64,000 bases of DNA, from contig NZ_BSPP01000004.1 in the NCBI RefSeq assembly GCF_030161095.1, forward strand, positions 642,711 to 706,710, given 5' to 3'. Of this stretch, positions 43,686-51,729 are shown in pieces; position 1 is the first letter of the stretch, and each line of letters starts with the position of its first letter. The notes under the pieces are model-generated. The model did no database searches, was not told where the DNA came from, and worked only from the letters and a program-made list of their open reading frames with translations. The position numbers and the translations under genes were made by a program. This DNA is from Cypionkella aquatica (lineage in GTDB: Bacteria; Pseudomonadota; Alphaproteobacteria; Rhodobacterales; Rhodobacteraceae).

Positions 43686-44053
43686 TGAACATGTCAAAAC
43701 ACACGCTTTTCCCGCTTTTGGCCTTTGCCGCACTGTCGCTCAGCGCTTGTGTCGAAGGTGGCTTGAAACCCTATCAGCGCGATCCGAACACTGTGATCGC
43801 AACCAACCACGACTCGGGTCGCGATAAAGTGCCATTGGTAGAGGGTGAGGCTGCGATTGCCTATGATCCCGATGGTTGCCAAGGCTGGATCATTGACGAT
43901 GGTGTGGAAGGCTATTCTGGCCGCCGTTACGACCCGGTTTCGGGTTTGCCAGTTTGTAACAACCACTATCCGCCAGGAACCGTGATCGGCAATTATCAAA
44001 CGGCTTCGGCACCGATCAGGGATTATGTGCCCTACGTTCCGCGCCGCAAGTAA
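43685..44053 (+). CDS. Predicted lipoprotein sharing a Cys-flanked motif with the OmpA-like protein upstream
   Basis: 122 residues with a lipobox LSAC ending at Cys22. Residues 61-91 align without gaps to residues 46-76 of the preceding OmpA-like protein: DxDGCxxW, DxGVEGY, a shared R, a shared P, then GxPVC. There is no other known domain; the C-terminus is proline/tyrosine rich (RDYVPYVPRRK). The start is ATG 43685 (overlapping the upstream TGA) or ATG 43691. The pair is probably co-expressed; a strong terminator follows. Confidence 0.78.
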   Translation: MNMSKHTLFPLLAFAALSLSACVEGGLKPYQRDPNTVIATNHDSGRDKVPLVEGEAAIAYDPDGCQGWIIDDGVEGYSGRRYDPVSGLPVCNNHYPPGTVIGNYQTASAPIRDYVPYVPRRK

Positions 44054-44079
44054 TTTAGGCACTGCTAAAGTGACGAAAA

Positions 44080-44108
44080 GATCCCGGAAATTTCCGGGGT
44101 CTTTTTTT
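44080..44108 (+). terminator. Rho-independent terminator after the lipoprotein gene
   Basis: GATCCCGGAAA pairs with TTTCCGGGGTC (one G-T wobble) directly before a run of seven T. Confidence 0.92.
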
Positions 44109-44239
44109 ATTGCCCGGTTCTTGCGCAAAGATGTCGCTGTCATCACTTTGATATCAAGTACATGCAGGTTGTTCTTGCCAGACCCTTTGGCAGGCATACA
44201 CTACATATAGACGTTATCTGAACCGCTAAGGAGATCCCT

Positions 44240-45259
44240 TTGGGCATCAGCGCGCTAACTCCCCCGACCCGTTCCGAGGATATTGTCGAGACTGTCCTCG
44301 AATTTCCCGATAACCGGCTTTTGATCGGCCTTTGCGGTGAGTATGACCGGAATTTGTCGCAGATCGAGCACCAGATGGGGGTGCATGTGCTACGCCGAGG
44401 CAACCGACTTTCGGTGATCGGCGACAAGGCCGCGCGCGAGCAAGCAGCCGCGGTTTTGCGTTCACTTTACGCGCGACTTGAATCCGGTCGCGGCGTGGAA
44501 GCGGGCGATATTGATGGCGCGATGCGCATGGGGCGACCAATGCCTGATACCAAAATCGAAGGCACCGAGCAGATCGAAATGTTTAACGGTGGCGGCGGGA
44601 TAGAGCTGCGCACCCGCAAAAAGCCAATTGAACCTCGGACCGAGGCGCAGAAGGAGTATGTGAAGAACCTTTTCGCCAATGAGATGGGTTTTGGCATCGG
44701 CCCGGCCGGTACCGGCAAGACTTATCTCGCCGTAGCGGTCGGCGTGACCATGCTGATCTCGGGCGCTGTTGAGAAAATTATCCTGTCGCGTCCGGCGGTT
44801 GAAGCTGGCGAGCGTCTGGGCTTTCTGCCCGGCGATATGAAGGAAAAAATCGACCCCTATATGCAGCCTTTGTATGATGCTTTGAACGATTTCTTACCTG
44901 CAAAGCAGATCCAGAAGCTGACCGAGGATAAGCGGATCGAAATTGCGCCACTGGCCTTTATGCGCGGGCGGACTTTGTCGAATGCCTTCGTCGTGCTGGA
45001 CGAAGCGCAGAACGCCACCACGATGCAGATGAAGATGTTTTTGACGCGTCTGGGCGAAGGCTCCCGCATGGTGATTACCGGGGATCGCACGCAGGTCGAT
45101 CTGCCGCGCGGCACCGCCTCGGGTCTGGCGGATGCCGAGCGGATTTTGAAAGGCGTCAAAGGCGTGACCTTTAACTATTTCACCTCGAAAGACGTGGTGC
45201 GGCACCCGCTGGTGGCGCGGGTGATTGAGGCTTACGAGCGCGACGAAGCGCAGGGCTGA
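44240..45259 (+). CDS. PhoH-like ATPase (YbeZ type)
   Basis: 339-residue PhoH-family ATPase, a cytoplasmic protein thought to work with YbeY in RNA/ribosome maturation. The N-terminal KH-like part precedes the ATPase core: Walker A GPAGTGKT, SRPAVEAGERLGFLPGDMKEK, and Walker B FVVLDEAQNAT, then ITGDRTQVDLPRG. The start is TTG 44240, with AAGGAG 6 bases upstream. It is followed by ybeY in the order conserved among alphaproteobacteria. Confidence 0.93.
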   Translation: MGISALTPPTRSEDIVETVLEFPDNRLLIGLCGEYDRNLSQIEHQMGVHVLRRGNRLSVIGDKAAREQAAAVLRSLYARLESGRGVEAGDIDGAMRMGRPMPDTKIEGTEQIEMFNGGGGIELRTRKKPIEPRTEAQKEYVKNLFANEMGFGIGPAGTGKTYLAVAVGVTMLISGAVEKIILSRPAVEAGERLGFLPGDMKEKIDPYMQPLYDALNDFLPAKQIQKLTEDKRIEIAPLAFMRGRTLSNAFVVLDEAQNATTMQMKMFLTRLGEGSRMVITGDRTQVDLPRGTASGLADAERILKGVKGVTFNYFTSKDVVRHPLVARVIEAYERDEAQG

Positions 45260-45329
45260 CATTCTGCGGCGCGTGATCTGAATGGTCGCGTGCCGCAGAA
45301 TCCTTCTTGAGCGCTGACGCGCGGGTGGG

Positions 45330-45402
45330 GGGCTTTGCCCCCCCCCGCTTCGCTCCCCCTAGGATATTTGCGCCAAAGTGAAAGCTTGAGACGGGGCTTC
45401 GC
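45330..45402. repeat. Rhodobacterales-type intergenic element (GC hairpin plus aggatattt)
   Basis: GGGGGGC TTT GCCCCCC hairpin, a C/T-rich stretch and then CCCCCTAGGATATTTG. A shorter copy with the same order lies at 54584-54618. Confidence 0.45.
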
Positions 45403-45419
45403 TTGGGCTATGGGGCGGC

Positions 45420-45920
45420 ATGGAACCTTTAGTTGATATTGTTTTCGAGGATGCGCGTTGGGAATCGTTTGGGCTGCCGGCGTTGGCCGACCCTGCAGTG
45501 CGGGCGGTTTTTGCGGAACTGGGGCTGGCAGAGGCGGGCTTTACCTTGTGTTTGATGGGCTGCGATGATGCGCGGATCCTTGAGCTGAACGGCGATTTTC
45601 GTGGCAAGGCCAAGCCGACCAATGTGCTGAGTTGGCCGTCTGAAGAGCGCGGCGCGGCAGAGGGCGCGGTGCCTGATCTGCCAGAGCCGGGCGAGCCTGA
45701 TGATGCCGAATCCCTCGGTGATATTGCCATATCCTATGACACTTGCGCGCGCGAAGCGGCCGAGGCTGCCAAGCCAATGACCGATCATGTCAGCCACCTG
45801 ATCGTGCATGGCGTGTTGCATTTGCTGGGGTATGATCACATTCGCGCCGCTGATGGTGATCTGATGGAGGCCGTCGAAGTGCGGATACTTGCGCGGCTGG
45901 GGCTTTCTGACCCATACTAG
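45420..45920 (+). CDS. ybeY: Endoribonuclease YbeY (16S rRNA maturation)
   Basis: 166-residue single-metal ribonuclease required for 16S rRNA 3'-end processing and quality control. The zinc motif HLIVHGVLHLLGYDH gives H-x3-H-x5-H. The preceding FRGKAKPTNVLSWPSEE loop is typical. An acidic insert (EPGEPDDAESLGD) just before the LGDIAISYDT strand is common in alphaproteobacterial members. Confidence 0.95.
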   Translation: MEPLVDIVFEDARWESFGLPALADPAVRAVFAELGLAEAGFTLCLMGCDDARILELNGDFRGKAKPTNVLSWPSEERGAAEGAVPDLPEPGEPDDAESLGDIAISYDTCAREAAEAAKPMTDHVSHLIVHGVLHLLGYDHIRAADGDLMEAVEVRILARLGLSDPY

Positions 45921-45966
45921 CGGCACGACATGTCAGCCCCATTGGGGCGTTTTGGAACAAGGACCA

Positions 45967-46896
45967 ATGGGCAGTAGTAACGACGGGTTATCCGCTGCGC
46001 CGCAAGGGCGTGGGGATGATGAAACGGCCGAGGTCGCACCTCGGGGATTCTTCGGGCGGCTTTTGTCTGCTTTCAATTCATCAGACAGCAGTGAGGGCGA
46101 TGAAGAGGGCGCGGCTTTGTCGCAGTCCAAAGGATCGCCTTTGCTGGGGCTAAGCAATCTGCGGCGGCTGCGGGTCGATGATGTGGCCATCCCCAAGGTT
46201 GAGATCGCAGCGGTGCCTTTGGACATCGGCAAGGACGATCTGGTTGAAGCGTTTCGTCAGAATGGGTTCAGCCGTTTGCCGGTCTATAAGGGCACGCTGG
46301 ATCATCCGCAGGGCTTGGTGCTGCTCAAGGATCTGGCCTTGCAGCATGGCTTCGGTGCTTCGGGGCGCTTTTCGTTGAAAAAGCTGCTGCGCCCTGTGTT
46401 GTTTGCGCCACCGTCGATGCCTGCGGCGACCTTGCTGCAGAAGATGCAGCGCGACCGGGTGCATATGGCCTTGGTGATCGACGAATATGGCGGCGTTGAT
46501 GGGCTGGTGACCATCGAAGATCTAATTGAAACCGTGATCGGTGAGATCGACGACGAGCATGACGAGGTCGAAGGCGCTTTGTGGAAAGAGGAATCGCCCG
46601 GCGTTTTTGTGGCGCAGTCGACTGTAGCGCTGGATGATTTTGAGGCTGCGATCGGCATGACCCTGCGCAATGGCGAGGACGACGAGGATATTGATACGCT
46701 TGGCGGGCTTGTGTTCCTGCGGACGGGCCGGGTGCCAGTGCGTGGCGAAATCGTGCTGCATGAATCAGGGGCCGAGTTTGAGGTGCTAGAGGCTGATGCC
46801 CGCCGGATCAAGCGCTTGCGTGTGCGGTTGCCCGGGGCGGTTGCACCTGTTGTAACTGCGCCGCCGGATACGACGCTCTCTGACGTGGACGGCTGA
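45967..46896 (+). CDS. CorC/HlyC-type hemolysin family protein, CBS domain and transporter-associated domain
   Basis: 309-residue cytoplasmic protein with two CBS motifs (residues about 60-180, including SRLPVYKGTLDHPQGLVLLK and MALVIDEYGGVDGLVTIEDL) and a C-terminal CorC_HlyC domain. It has no DUF21 membrane domain, as in E. coli CorC (YbeX). ATG 45967 with AAGGA upstream; the frame extends back to 45889 but without a ribosome site. It is part of the ybeZ-ybeY-ybeX-lnt series; a role in magnesium/cobalt homeostasis is assigned by family only. Confidence 0.92.
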   Translation: MGSSNDGLSAAPQGRGDDETAEVAPRGFFGRLLSAFNSSDSSEGDEEGAALSQSKGSPLLGLSNLRRLRVDDVAIPKVEIAAVPLDIGKDDLVEAFRQNGFSRLPVYKGTLDHPQGLVLLKDLALQHGFGASGRFSLKKLLRPVLFAPPSMPAATLLQKMQRDRVHMALVIDEYGGVDGLVTIEDLIETVIGEIDDEHDEVEGALWKEESPGVFVAQSTVALDDFEAAIGMTLRNGEDDEDIDTLGGLVFLRTGRVPVRGEIVLHESGAEFEVLEADARRIKRLRVRLPGAVAPVVTAPPDTTLSDVDG

Positions 46897-46897
46897 C

Positions 46898-48361
46898 TTG
46901 CGCTTTGGATGGCTCGGTCTGCGACCAGTGGCTTTGGCTGCTGGCTTGGGTGTTGTGGTGGCTTTGGGGCAGGCACCGCTGGGGGCGTGGTATCTCAGCT
47001 TGCCTGCGCTCGCGATGCTGATCTGTTTGGTGGGGCGCAGCACCGCGCCAGTCTGGGCGGCGTGGTTTGGCGGGGCGGGCTATTTTGCGGCAGCGCTGAA
47101 CTGGATCGTGCAACCCTTCATGGTGGATGCGGCGCGCGATGGTTGGATGGCGCCATTCGCGCTGGTGCTGATGGCTTTTGGCATGGCGCTGTTTTGGGGG
47201 CTGGCCGGATGGTTCAGCCGCTACAGCCGCAGCCCGATGCTGGCCTTTGCTGTGGCATTGGCGGCAAGCGATCTGATGCGCGGCTATGTGCTGACGGGGT
47301 TTCCTTGGGCGTTGCTGGGTCATATCTGGATTGCAACGCCGGTGGCGCAGCTTGCGGCTTTCGTCGGGCCCAATGGGCTGTCACTGCTCACCGTGTTGGT
47401 CGCGGCAGGGCTGGCACTGCGCCGACCGCTGCCTGCGGGATTGGCAGTCTTGGGCCTTGCTGTGGCTTGGGGGTATGGGTTTTGGGCACTGGCGCAGCCG
47501 ATGCCCGCAGATCGGGGCGTTACTCTGCGGTTGGTGCAGCCCAATGCGGCGCAGCAGGCCAAATGGGACCCTGCCTTGGCGCGCGTGTTCTTTGACAGAC
47601 TGCTGAGCCTCACCTCCGCCAAACCGACCCCCGATCTTGTGATCTGGCCGGAAACCTCGCTGCCCTATGTTCTGGATCGGCACCCCGAGATCGGCGGCAT
47701 GATCGCCGAGGCGGGCAATGGCGCGCCAGTGGCGATTGGCATGCAACGGGTAGACGGCGACAAGGCGTGGAACTCGCTTGCCGTGATCGCGCCGGACGGC
47801 ATGACAAGGGCTACTTACGACAAGCATCATCTGGTGCCGTTTGGCGAATATATCCCGTTCGGCGATGCCTTGTTCCAATGGTCCAATATCTCGGCCTTCG
47901 CGTCGCAATTGGGCAATGGCTACATGGCCGGGCCTGGGCCGCAACTGCTGGATCTCGGGCCGAAACTGGGCCGCGCCTTGCCGTTGATCTGCTACGAGGC
48001 AGTGTTCCCGCAAGACCTCCGCGGCACCGAACGCCCCGATTGGCTGCTGCAAATCACCAATGACGCGTGGTTTGGGCATTGGACCGGGCCATTCCAGCAC
48101 GCCGCGCAATCGCAGCTGCGCGCGATTGAACAGGGCCTGCCGCTGGTGCGCGTTGGCAATACCGGGGTGACGGCGATCTATGATGCGCGTGGTCGGGTCA
48201 CCGCCAGCCTGCCGTTTGAAATCTCCAGCTATCTGGATGCTGGCTTGCCAGGTGCGCTGCCTGTTACAACCTACGCGCGTTTTGGCGAAATTCCGGTGCT
48301 GCTGTTGCTGGCAGCACTCGCCACCGCACTGTTGCGAACCCAGAAACGGCGCAAGCCTTGA
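46898..48361 (+). CDS. lnt: Apolipoprotein N-acyltransferase
   Basis: 487-residue inner-membrane enzyme adding the third acyl chain to lipoproteins. About seven hydrophobic segments occupy the first 200 residues; the nitrilase domain follows with the catalytic Glu in WPETSLPY, Lys in YDKHHLVPFGEY and Cys in LICYEAVFPQ. The start is TTG 46898, one base after the corC-like stop, consistent with operon coupling. Confidence 0.95.
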   Translation: MRFGWLGLRPVALAAGLGVVVALGQAPLGAWYLSLPALAMLICLVGRSTAPVWAAWFGGAGYFAAALNWIVQPFMVDAARDGWMAPFALVLMAFGMALFWGLAGWFSRYSRSPMLAFAVALAASDLMRGYVLTGFPWALLGHIWIATPVAQLAAFVGPNGLSLLTVLVAAGLALRRPLPAGLAVLGLAVAWGYGFWALAQPMPADRGVTLRLVQPNAAQQAKWDPALARVFFDRLLSLTSAKPTPDLVIWPETSLPYVLDRHPEIGGMIAEAGNGAPVAIGMQRVDGDKAWNSLAVIAPDGMTRATYDKHHLVPFGEYIPFGDALFQWSNISAFASQLGNGYMAGPGPQLLDLGPKLGRALPLICYEAVFPQDLRGTERPDWLLQITNDAWFGHWTGPFQHAAQSQLRAIEQGLPLVRVGNTGVTAIYDARGRVTASLPFEISSYLDAGLPGALPVTTYARFGEIPVLLLLAALATALLRTQKRRKP

Positions 48362-48395
48362 CCTTCCTGCGAAATTGGCGCTAGGCAGGCCGATA

Positions 48396-48446
48396 AACCC
48401 CGCACAACGGCTTCCTGGCGTGCGGCGATAACCCAACGGAGCACTT
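48396..48446 (+). promoter_or_regulatory. metK: SAM/SAH riboswitch upstream of metK
   Basis: The leader reads CCGCACAACGGCTTCCTGG, CGTGCGG, then GGAGCA, the conserved pieces of the SAM/SAH riboswitch class of Rhodobacterales. CCGCA pairs with TGCGG, and the 3' GGAGCA, which contains the Shine-Dalgarno, is the pseudoknot partner. Ligand binding would therefore hide the ribosome site of metK, 8 bases before its ATG. Confidence 0.9.
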
Positions 48447-48450
48447 CCCC

Positions 48451-49617
48451 ATGAGCCGCAAGTCCTATGTTTTCACCTCGGAATCCGTGTCCGAGGGCCA
48501 TCCTGACAAGCTGTGTGATCGTGTGTCAGACGCTATTCTGGATGCTTTCCTGACCGAAGAAGCCAACGCGCGCGTCGCCTGTGAAACCTTTGCCACTACG
48601 GGCCGGGTTGTGGTGGGCGGCGAGGTTGGTCTGTCTGACAAAAAGGCCCTGAAGGGCATGATGGATCGCGTCGAAGACATCGTGCGGGCTTGTGTCAAAG
48701 ACATTGGCTACGAGCAGGATGAATTCCATTGGAACACCCTGAAAGTGCAGAATTATCTGCACAAGCAATCGGCCCATATCGCGCAGGGCGTTGATAAAGA
48801 CGGTGCCGGCGATCAGGGCATCATGTTCGGGTATGCCTGCCGCGAGACACCAGAGTTGATGCCAGCCCCGATCCAGTATTCCCACGCGATCTTGCGCCGC
48901 TTGGCCGAAGTGCGCAAATCCGGCGCCGAGCCGACGCTGCGCCCGGATGCGAAATCTCAGCTTAGCTTGCGCTATGAAGACGGTGTTCCGGTTGAGGTGA
49001 CCTCGATCGTGTTGTCGCACCAGCACGCGCTGGAAAGCCAAGGCTCGGATGATATTCGCGCCATTGTCGAACCCTATATCCGCGAAGTGCTGCCCTCGGG
49101 CTGGATCACCGAGAAAACCGAATGGTGGGTCAACCCGACCGGGACGTTTGTGATCGGCGGGCCGGATGGTGATGCGGGCCTGACGGGGCGCAAGATCATC
49201 GTGGACACCTACGGCGGGGCTGCCCCACATGGTGGCGGCGCGTTCTCGGGCAAGGATCCGACCAAGGTAGACCGCTCGGCAGCCTATGCGGCGCGCTATC
49301 TGGCGAAAAACGTGGTGGCAGCTGGTCTGGCAGATCGCTGCACACTGCAGGTGTCTTATGCGATTGGCGTGGCCAAGCCGTTGTCGATCTATGTTGACAC
49401 CCACGGCACCGGCAAAGTTGAGGCCGAGCAGATCGAACGCGCGGTTGCGCAATGCATGGACCTGACCCCGCGCGGCATCCGCGAGCATCTTGCTTTGACC
49501 AAACCGATCTACGCCCGCACCTCGGCCTATGGGCATTTCGGTCGCGCACCCGAACTGGATGGCGGCTTCTCGTGGGAGAAAACCGATCTGATCGACGCGC
49601 TGAAGGCAGCCGTCTAA
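48451..49617 (+). CDS. metK: S-adenosylmethionine synthetase
   Basis: 388-residue methionine adenosyltransferase. Visible landmarks are [29 protein letters not shown], and [20 protein letters not shown] (the ATP/phosphate loop). The length is standard. Translation is probably repressed by S-adenosylmethionine through the riboswitch directly upstream. Confidence 0.98.
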   Translation: MSRKSYVFTSESVSEGHPDKLCDRVSDAILDAFLTEEANARVACETFATTGRVVVGGEVGLSDKKALKGMMDRVEDIVRACVKDIGYEQDEFHWNTLKVQNYLHKQSAHIAQGVDKDGAGDQGIMFGYACRETPELMPAPIQYSHAILRRLAEVRKSGAEPTLRPDAKSQLSLRYEDGVPVEVTSIVLSHQHALESQGSDDIRAIVEPYIREVLPSGWITEKTEWWVNPTGTFVIGGPDGDAGLTGRKIIVDTYGGAAPHGGGAFSGKDPTKVDRSAAYAARYLAKNVVAAGLADRCTLQVSYAIGVAKPLSIYVDTHGTGKVEAEQIERAVAQCMDLTPRGIREHLALTKPIYARTSAYGHFGRAPELDGGFSWEKTDLIDALKAAV

Positions 49618-49624
49618 AATTCCG

Positions 49625-49657
49625 GCCTCTGCGCAGCCTTGTTGCGGGCGCAGAGGC
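49625..49657 (+). terminator. 10-bp inverted repeat after metK
   Basis: GCCTCTGCGC and GCGCAGAGGC are separated by 13 bases, 8 bp after the metK stop; no T tract, so a weak terminator or stabilising hairpin. Confidence 0.5.
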
Positions 49658-49685
49658 AATTATGACGATAGACGGAGTGCTTTGA

Positions 49686-50135
49686 ATGTCCGCTGACACT
49701 TTGCGTTACGCCTCAATCATGCTGCTAGCGGGCATCGGTATTCCGATCCTTGCAGCGCTGAACGCCCAACTTGGTGCGCGGATCGGCGGTCCGGTCGCGG
49801 CTTCGGTCGTGTTGTTCGCGGTGGCGTTCTCCGCTTGCGTGATCGTGTTGCTGTTCTCGGGTCAGGCGCAGGCGTTTGCCGCGATGTCCGCACAGCCGAA
49901 GCATCTGTTCATGGCCGGGTTGTTCGTCGCATTTTATGTGCTGTCTGTCACATGGGTCGCGCCGCGCTTTGGTGTTGGCAACGCAGTGTTCTGCGTGTTG
50001 TTGGGTCAGATGATCGCTGCCACAATGATCGACCATTTTGGCCTTTTTGGCGCGGTGGTGCGCACCGTCTCGCTGACCCGTGGCATCGGCCTCGCAGCCA
50101 TGGTTGCAGGGCTTGCGCTGATCCAACGCGGCTGA
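49686..50135 (+). CDS. YdcZ-like (DMT superfamily, DUF606) membrane protein
   Basis: 149-residue inner-membrane protein with four to five hydrophobic segments. The opening LLAGIGIPILAALNAQLGAR and the end MVAGLALIQRG match the YdcZ group of half-size drug/metabolite-type transporters. The substrate is unknown. It starts 68 bp after metK, behind a hairpin, and is followed by a structured region and the broken queF. Confidence 0.85.
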   Translation: MSADTLRYASIMLLAGIGIPILAALNAQLGARIGGPVAASVVLFAVAFSACVIVLLFSGQAQAFAAMSAQPKHLFMAGLFVAFYVLSVTWVAPRFGVGNAVFCVLLGQMIAATMIDHFGLFGAVVRTVSLTRGIGLAAMVAGLALIQRG

Positions 50136-50159
50136 CTGTGTGATGTGCAGGGTTAGACT

Positions 50160-50222
50160 GCAATAGCTGCGGCCTCGGGGGGCATCGAGCCCCCACTCGG
50201 CCGCGTTGCCACGGAACATTGC
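50160..50222. other. Nested GC-rich inverted repeats in front of queF
   Basis: GCGGCC (50169-50174) pairs with GGCCGC (50199-50204), enclosing GGGGGC (50178-50183) with GCCCCC (50189-50194); outer GCAAT at 50160-50164 could pair with ATTGC at 50218-50222. It may be the terminator of the gene before, or a structured RNA. I do not recognise a preQ1 riboswitch core. Confidence 0.4.
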
Positions 50223-50267
50223 ATGGGCACCACACAAGGTGACGGGCAAGTGTGATCTGAGGCTGCT

Positions 50268-50731
50268 GTGACGAAAACGGATGTCTCGGGTCTGACGCAA
50301 CTTGGTCAGACCAGCAGTTTGCCTGCAAGCCCGGATTACGCGCTGCTAGAGAAAGTCCTGCAAGTCAAGCGGACACGCTTTACTGTGTACGCTTCACCGC
50401 GCCCGAGTTCACTTCGATCTGCCCGATGACGGGGCAGCCCGATTTTGCGCATATCGTTATTGACTACATCCGGCGTGATTTGCTGCCAGAGAGCAAATCG
50501 CTAAAGCTCTACCTGCACAGCGTCCGCAATCACGACGCTTTCCACGAAGATTGTACGTTGGGCATCGGCAAGCGATTGATCGCGCTGCTTGAACCGATCT
50601 GGCCGCGCATCGCGGCCTATGGGTTCCCGCGTGGTGGCATCCCGATTGACGTGTTCTGGCAAACCGGTAGCCCACCCGAAACCGTCTGCCTGCCAGGCCA
50701 AGGTGTCGCCCCCTACCGTGGTCGGGGTTGA
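50268..50731 (+). pseudogene. queF: queF, NADPH-dependent 7-cyano-7-deazaguanine reductase, single-base frameshift
   Basis: The product would reduce preQ0 to preQ1 in queuosine synthesis. The first 30 codons from GTG 50268 read [20 protein letters not shown] in one frame; after base about 50358 the family sequence goes on in another frame: [20 protein letters not shown], then [34 protein letters not shown] and [14 protein letters not shown]. Inserting one C in the GTCCTGC at 50355-50361 restores a 154-residue, normal-length QueF with the catalytic Cys (TSICP) and all later motifs. A real mutation and a sequencing error cannot be told apart here. The stop at 50731 and the trmB start are 54 bp apart. 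Confidence 0.88.
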
Positions 50732-50785
50732 CGCAAGCCCTAATCCAAGGCTAGAGGCCGAAATCGAAACCACAAGGCGACCCCC

Positions 50786-51472
50786 ATGTATGATCCCGTT
50801 GAACGCCGCAATTTTTACGGTCGCGTGCATGGCAAAACGCTGCGCGCCAGCCAGAAAACCTATCTTGAAGAAGACCTCGACCGCCTGAGCTTGGCGCGGG
50901 TGACGCGCGACGAGAATCCAGAGCGCGCCCCGATTGATCTGACTCGCTTTGCAGGCAAACCCCTTTGGCTGGAAATCGGCTTCGGCGGCGGCGAGCATCT
51001 GGTGCATATGGCCGCGACCTACCCTGAGATCGGCATCATCGGCTGCGAGCCTTTCGTGAACGGTATTGCCATGCTGCTGGGCAAAATCCGCGCAGCGAAT
51101 GTGGAAAACCTTGCCATTCACCCCGGCGATGTGCGCGACCTGTTCGACGTACTGCCGACCGCCTCAATCGCCAAAGCCTTTTTGAACTACCCGGACCCTT
51201 GGCCAAAAGCCCGCCACCACCGCCGCCGTTTTGTCACCGAAGGCTACCTCACGGCGCTGTCGCGCACTCTGCAACCCGGCGCCGAGTTCCGCGTGGCCAC
51301 TGACATTCCAGATTACGTGCGCCAAACCTTGGAAGAAGTGCCGCAAGCAGGCTTCACTCTGCTCAACGAAGGCGACCAGCCATGGTCCGATTGGCTTTCG
51401 ACTCGCTACGAACAAAAAGCCCTGCGCGAAGGTCGACCACCGCATTACCTTACTTTCCAGCGCAACGCCTGA
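50786..51472 (+). CDS. trmB: tRNA (guanine-N7-)-methyltransferase TrmB
   Basis: 228-residue SAM-dependent enzyme methylating G46 of tRNA. The SAM site is LWLEIGFGGGEHLVHMA; the catalytic/tRNA-binding part shows FLNYPDPWPKARHHRRRFV, and VATDIPDYV is the later strand. Length and motifs are standard. It lies downstream of metK, separated by the YdcZ-like and queF genes. Confidence 0.96.
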   Translation: MYDPVERRNFYGRVHGKTLRASQKTYLEEDLDRLSLARVTRDENPERAPIDLTRFAGKPLWLEIGFGGGEHLVHMAATYPEIGIIGCEPFVNGIAMLLGKIRAANVENLAIHPGDVRDLFDVLPTASIAKAFLNYPDPWPKARHHRRRFVTEGYLTALSRTLQPGAEFRVATDIPDYVRQTLEEVPQAGFTLLNEGDQPWSDWLSTRYEQKALREGRPPHYLTFQRNA

Positions 51473-51495
51473 CCCGACGGTTTAAGCGCGCCGCG

Positions 51496-51560
51496 CGGGA
51501 GTATTTCTAAAAGAGAAAATCCAAACACGCGCCTGAATTGCTCTTTTCAAAATACTCCCG
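51496..51560. repeat. 20-bp-arm inverted repeat (gggagtattt element), likely bidirectional terminator
   Basis: Arms CGGGAGTATTTCTAAAAGAG and CTCTTTTCAAAATACTCCCG differ from perfect complements at two positions and enclose 25 bases. It follows the trmB stop. It belongs with the other aggatattt/gggagtattt elements in this window. Confidence 0.55.
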
Positions 51561-51729
51561 CCGGAGGCTTCAACAGACCCCCATGCGCTGCCTCTTCGTA
51601 CCATCCCGCGATAGCAGCGTTTGAGTGCCCCCTCGATGGGGGCCGAGAACGCAACCCTATCAGGTCCACCGTGGACCCCGGCTCTTGCTTGCGCTATCAG
51701 GTTTGCAAATTGCCACTGATGGAGCCTCC

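Noticed and set aside
48526..49659. 377-codon open frame opposite metK
   Set aside because: Shadow of a highly conserved gene; composition atypical and no motif.
50146..50240. tRNA-like gene before queF
   Set aside because: The GGCCGAGTGG-like string on the minus strand recalls a D-arm, but there is no T-loop, anticodon arm or acceptor stem.
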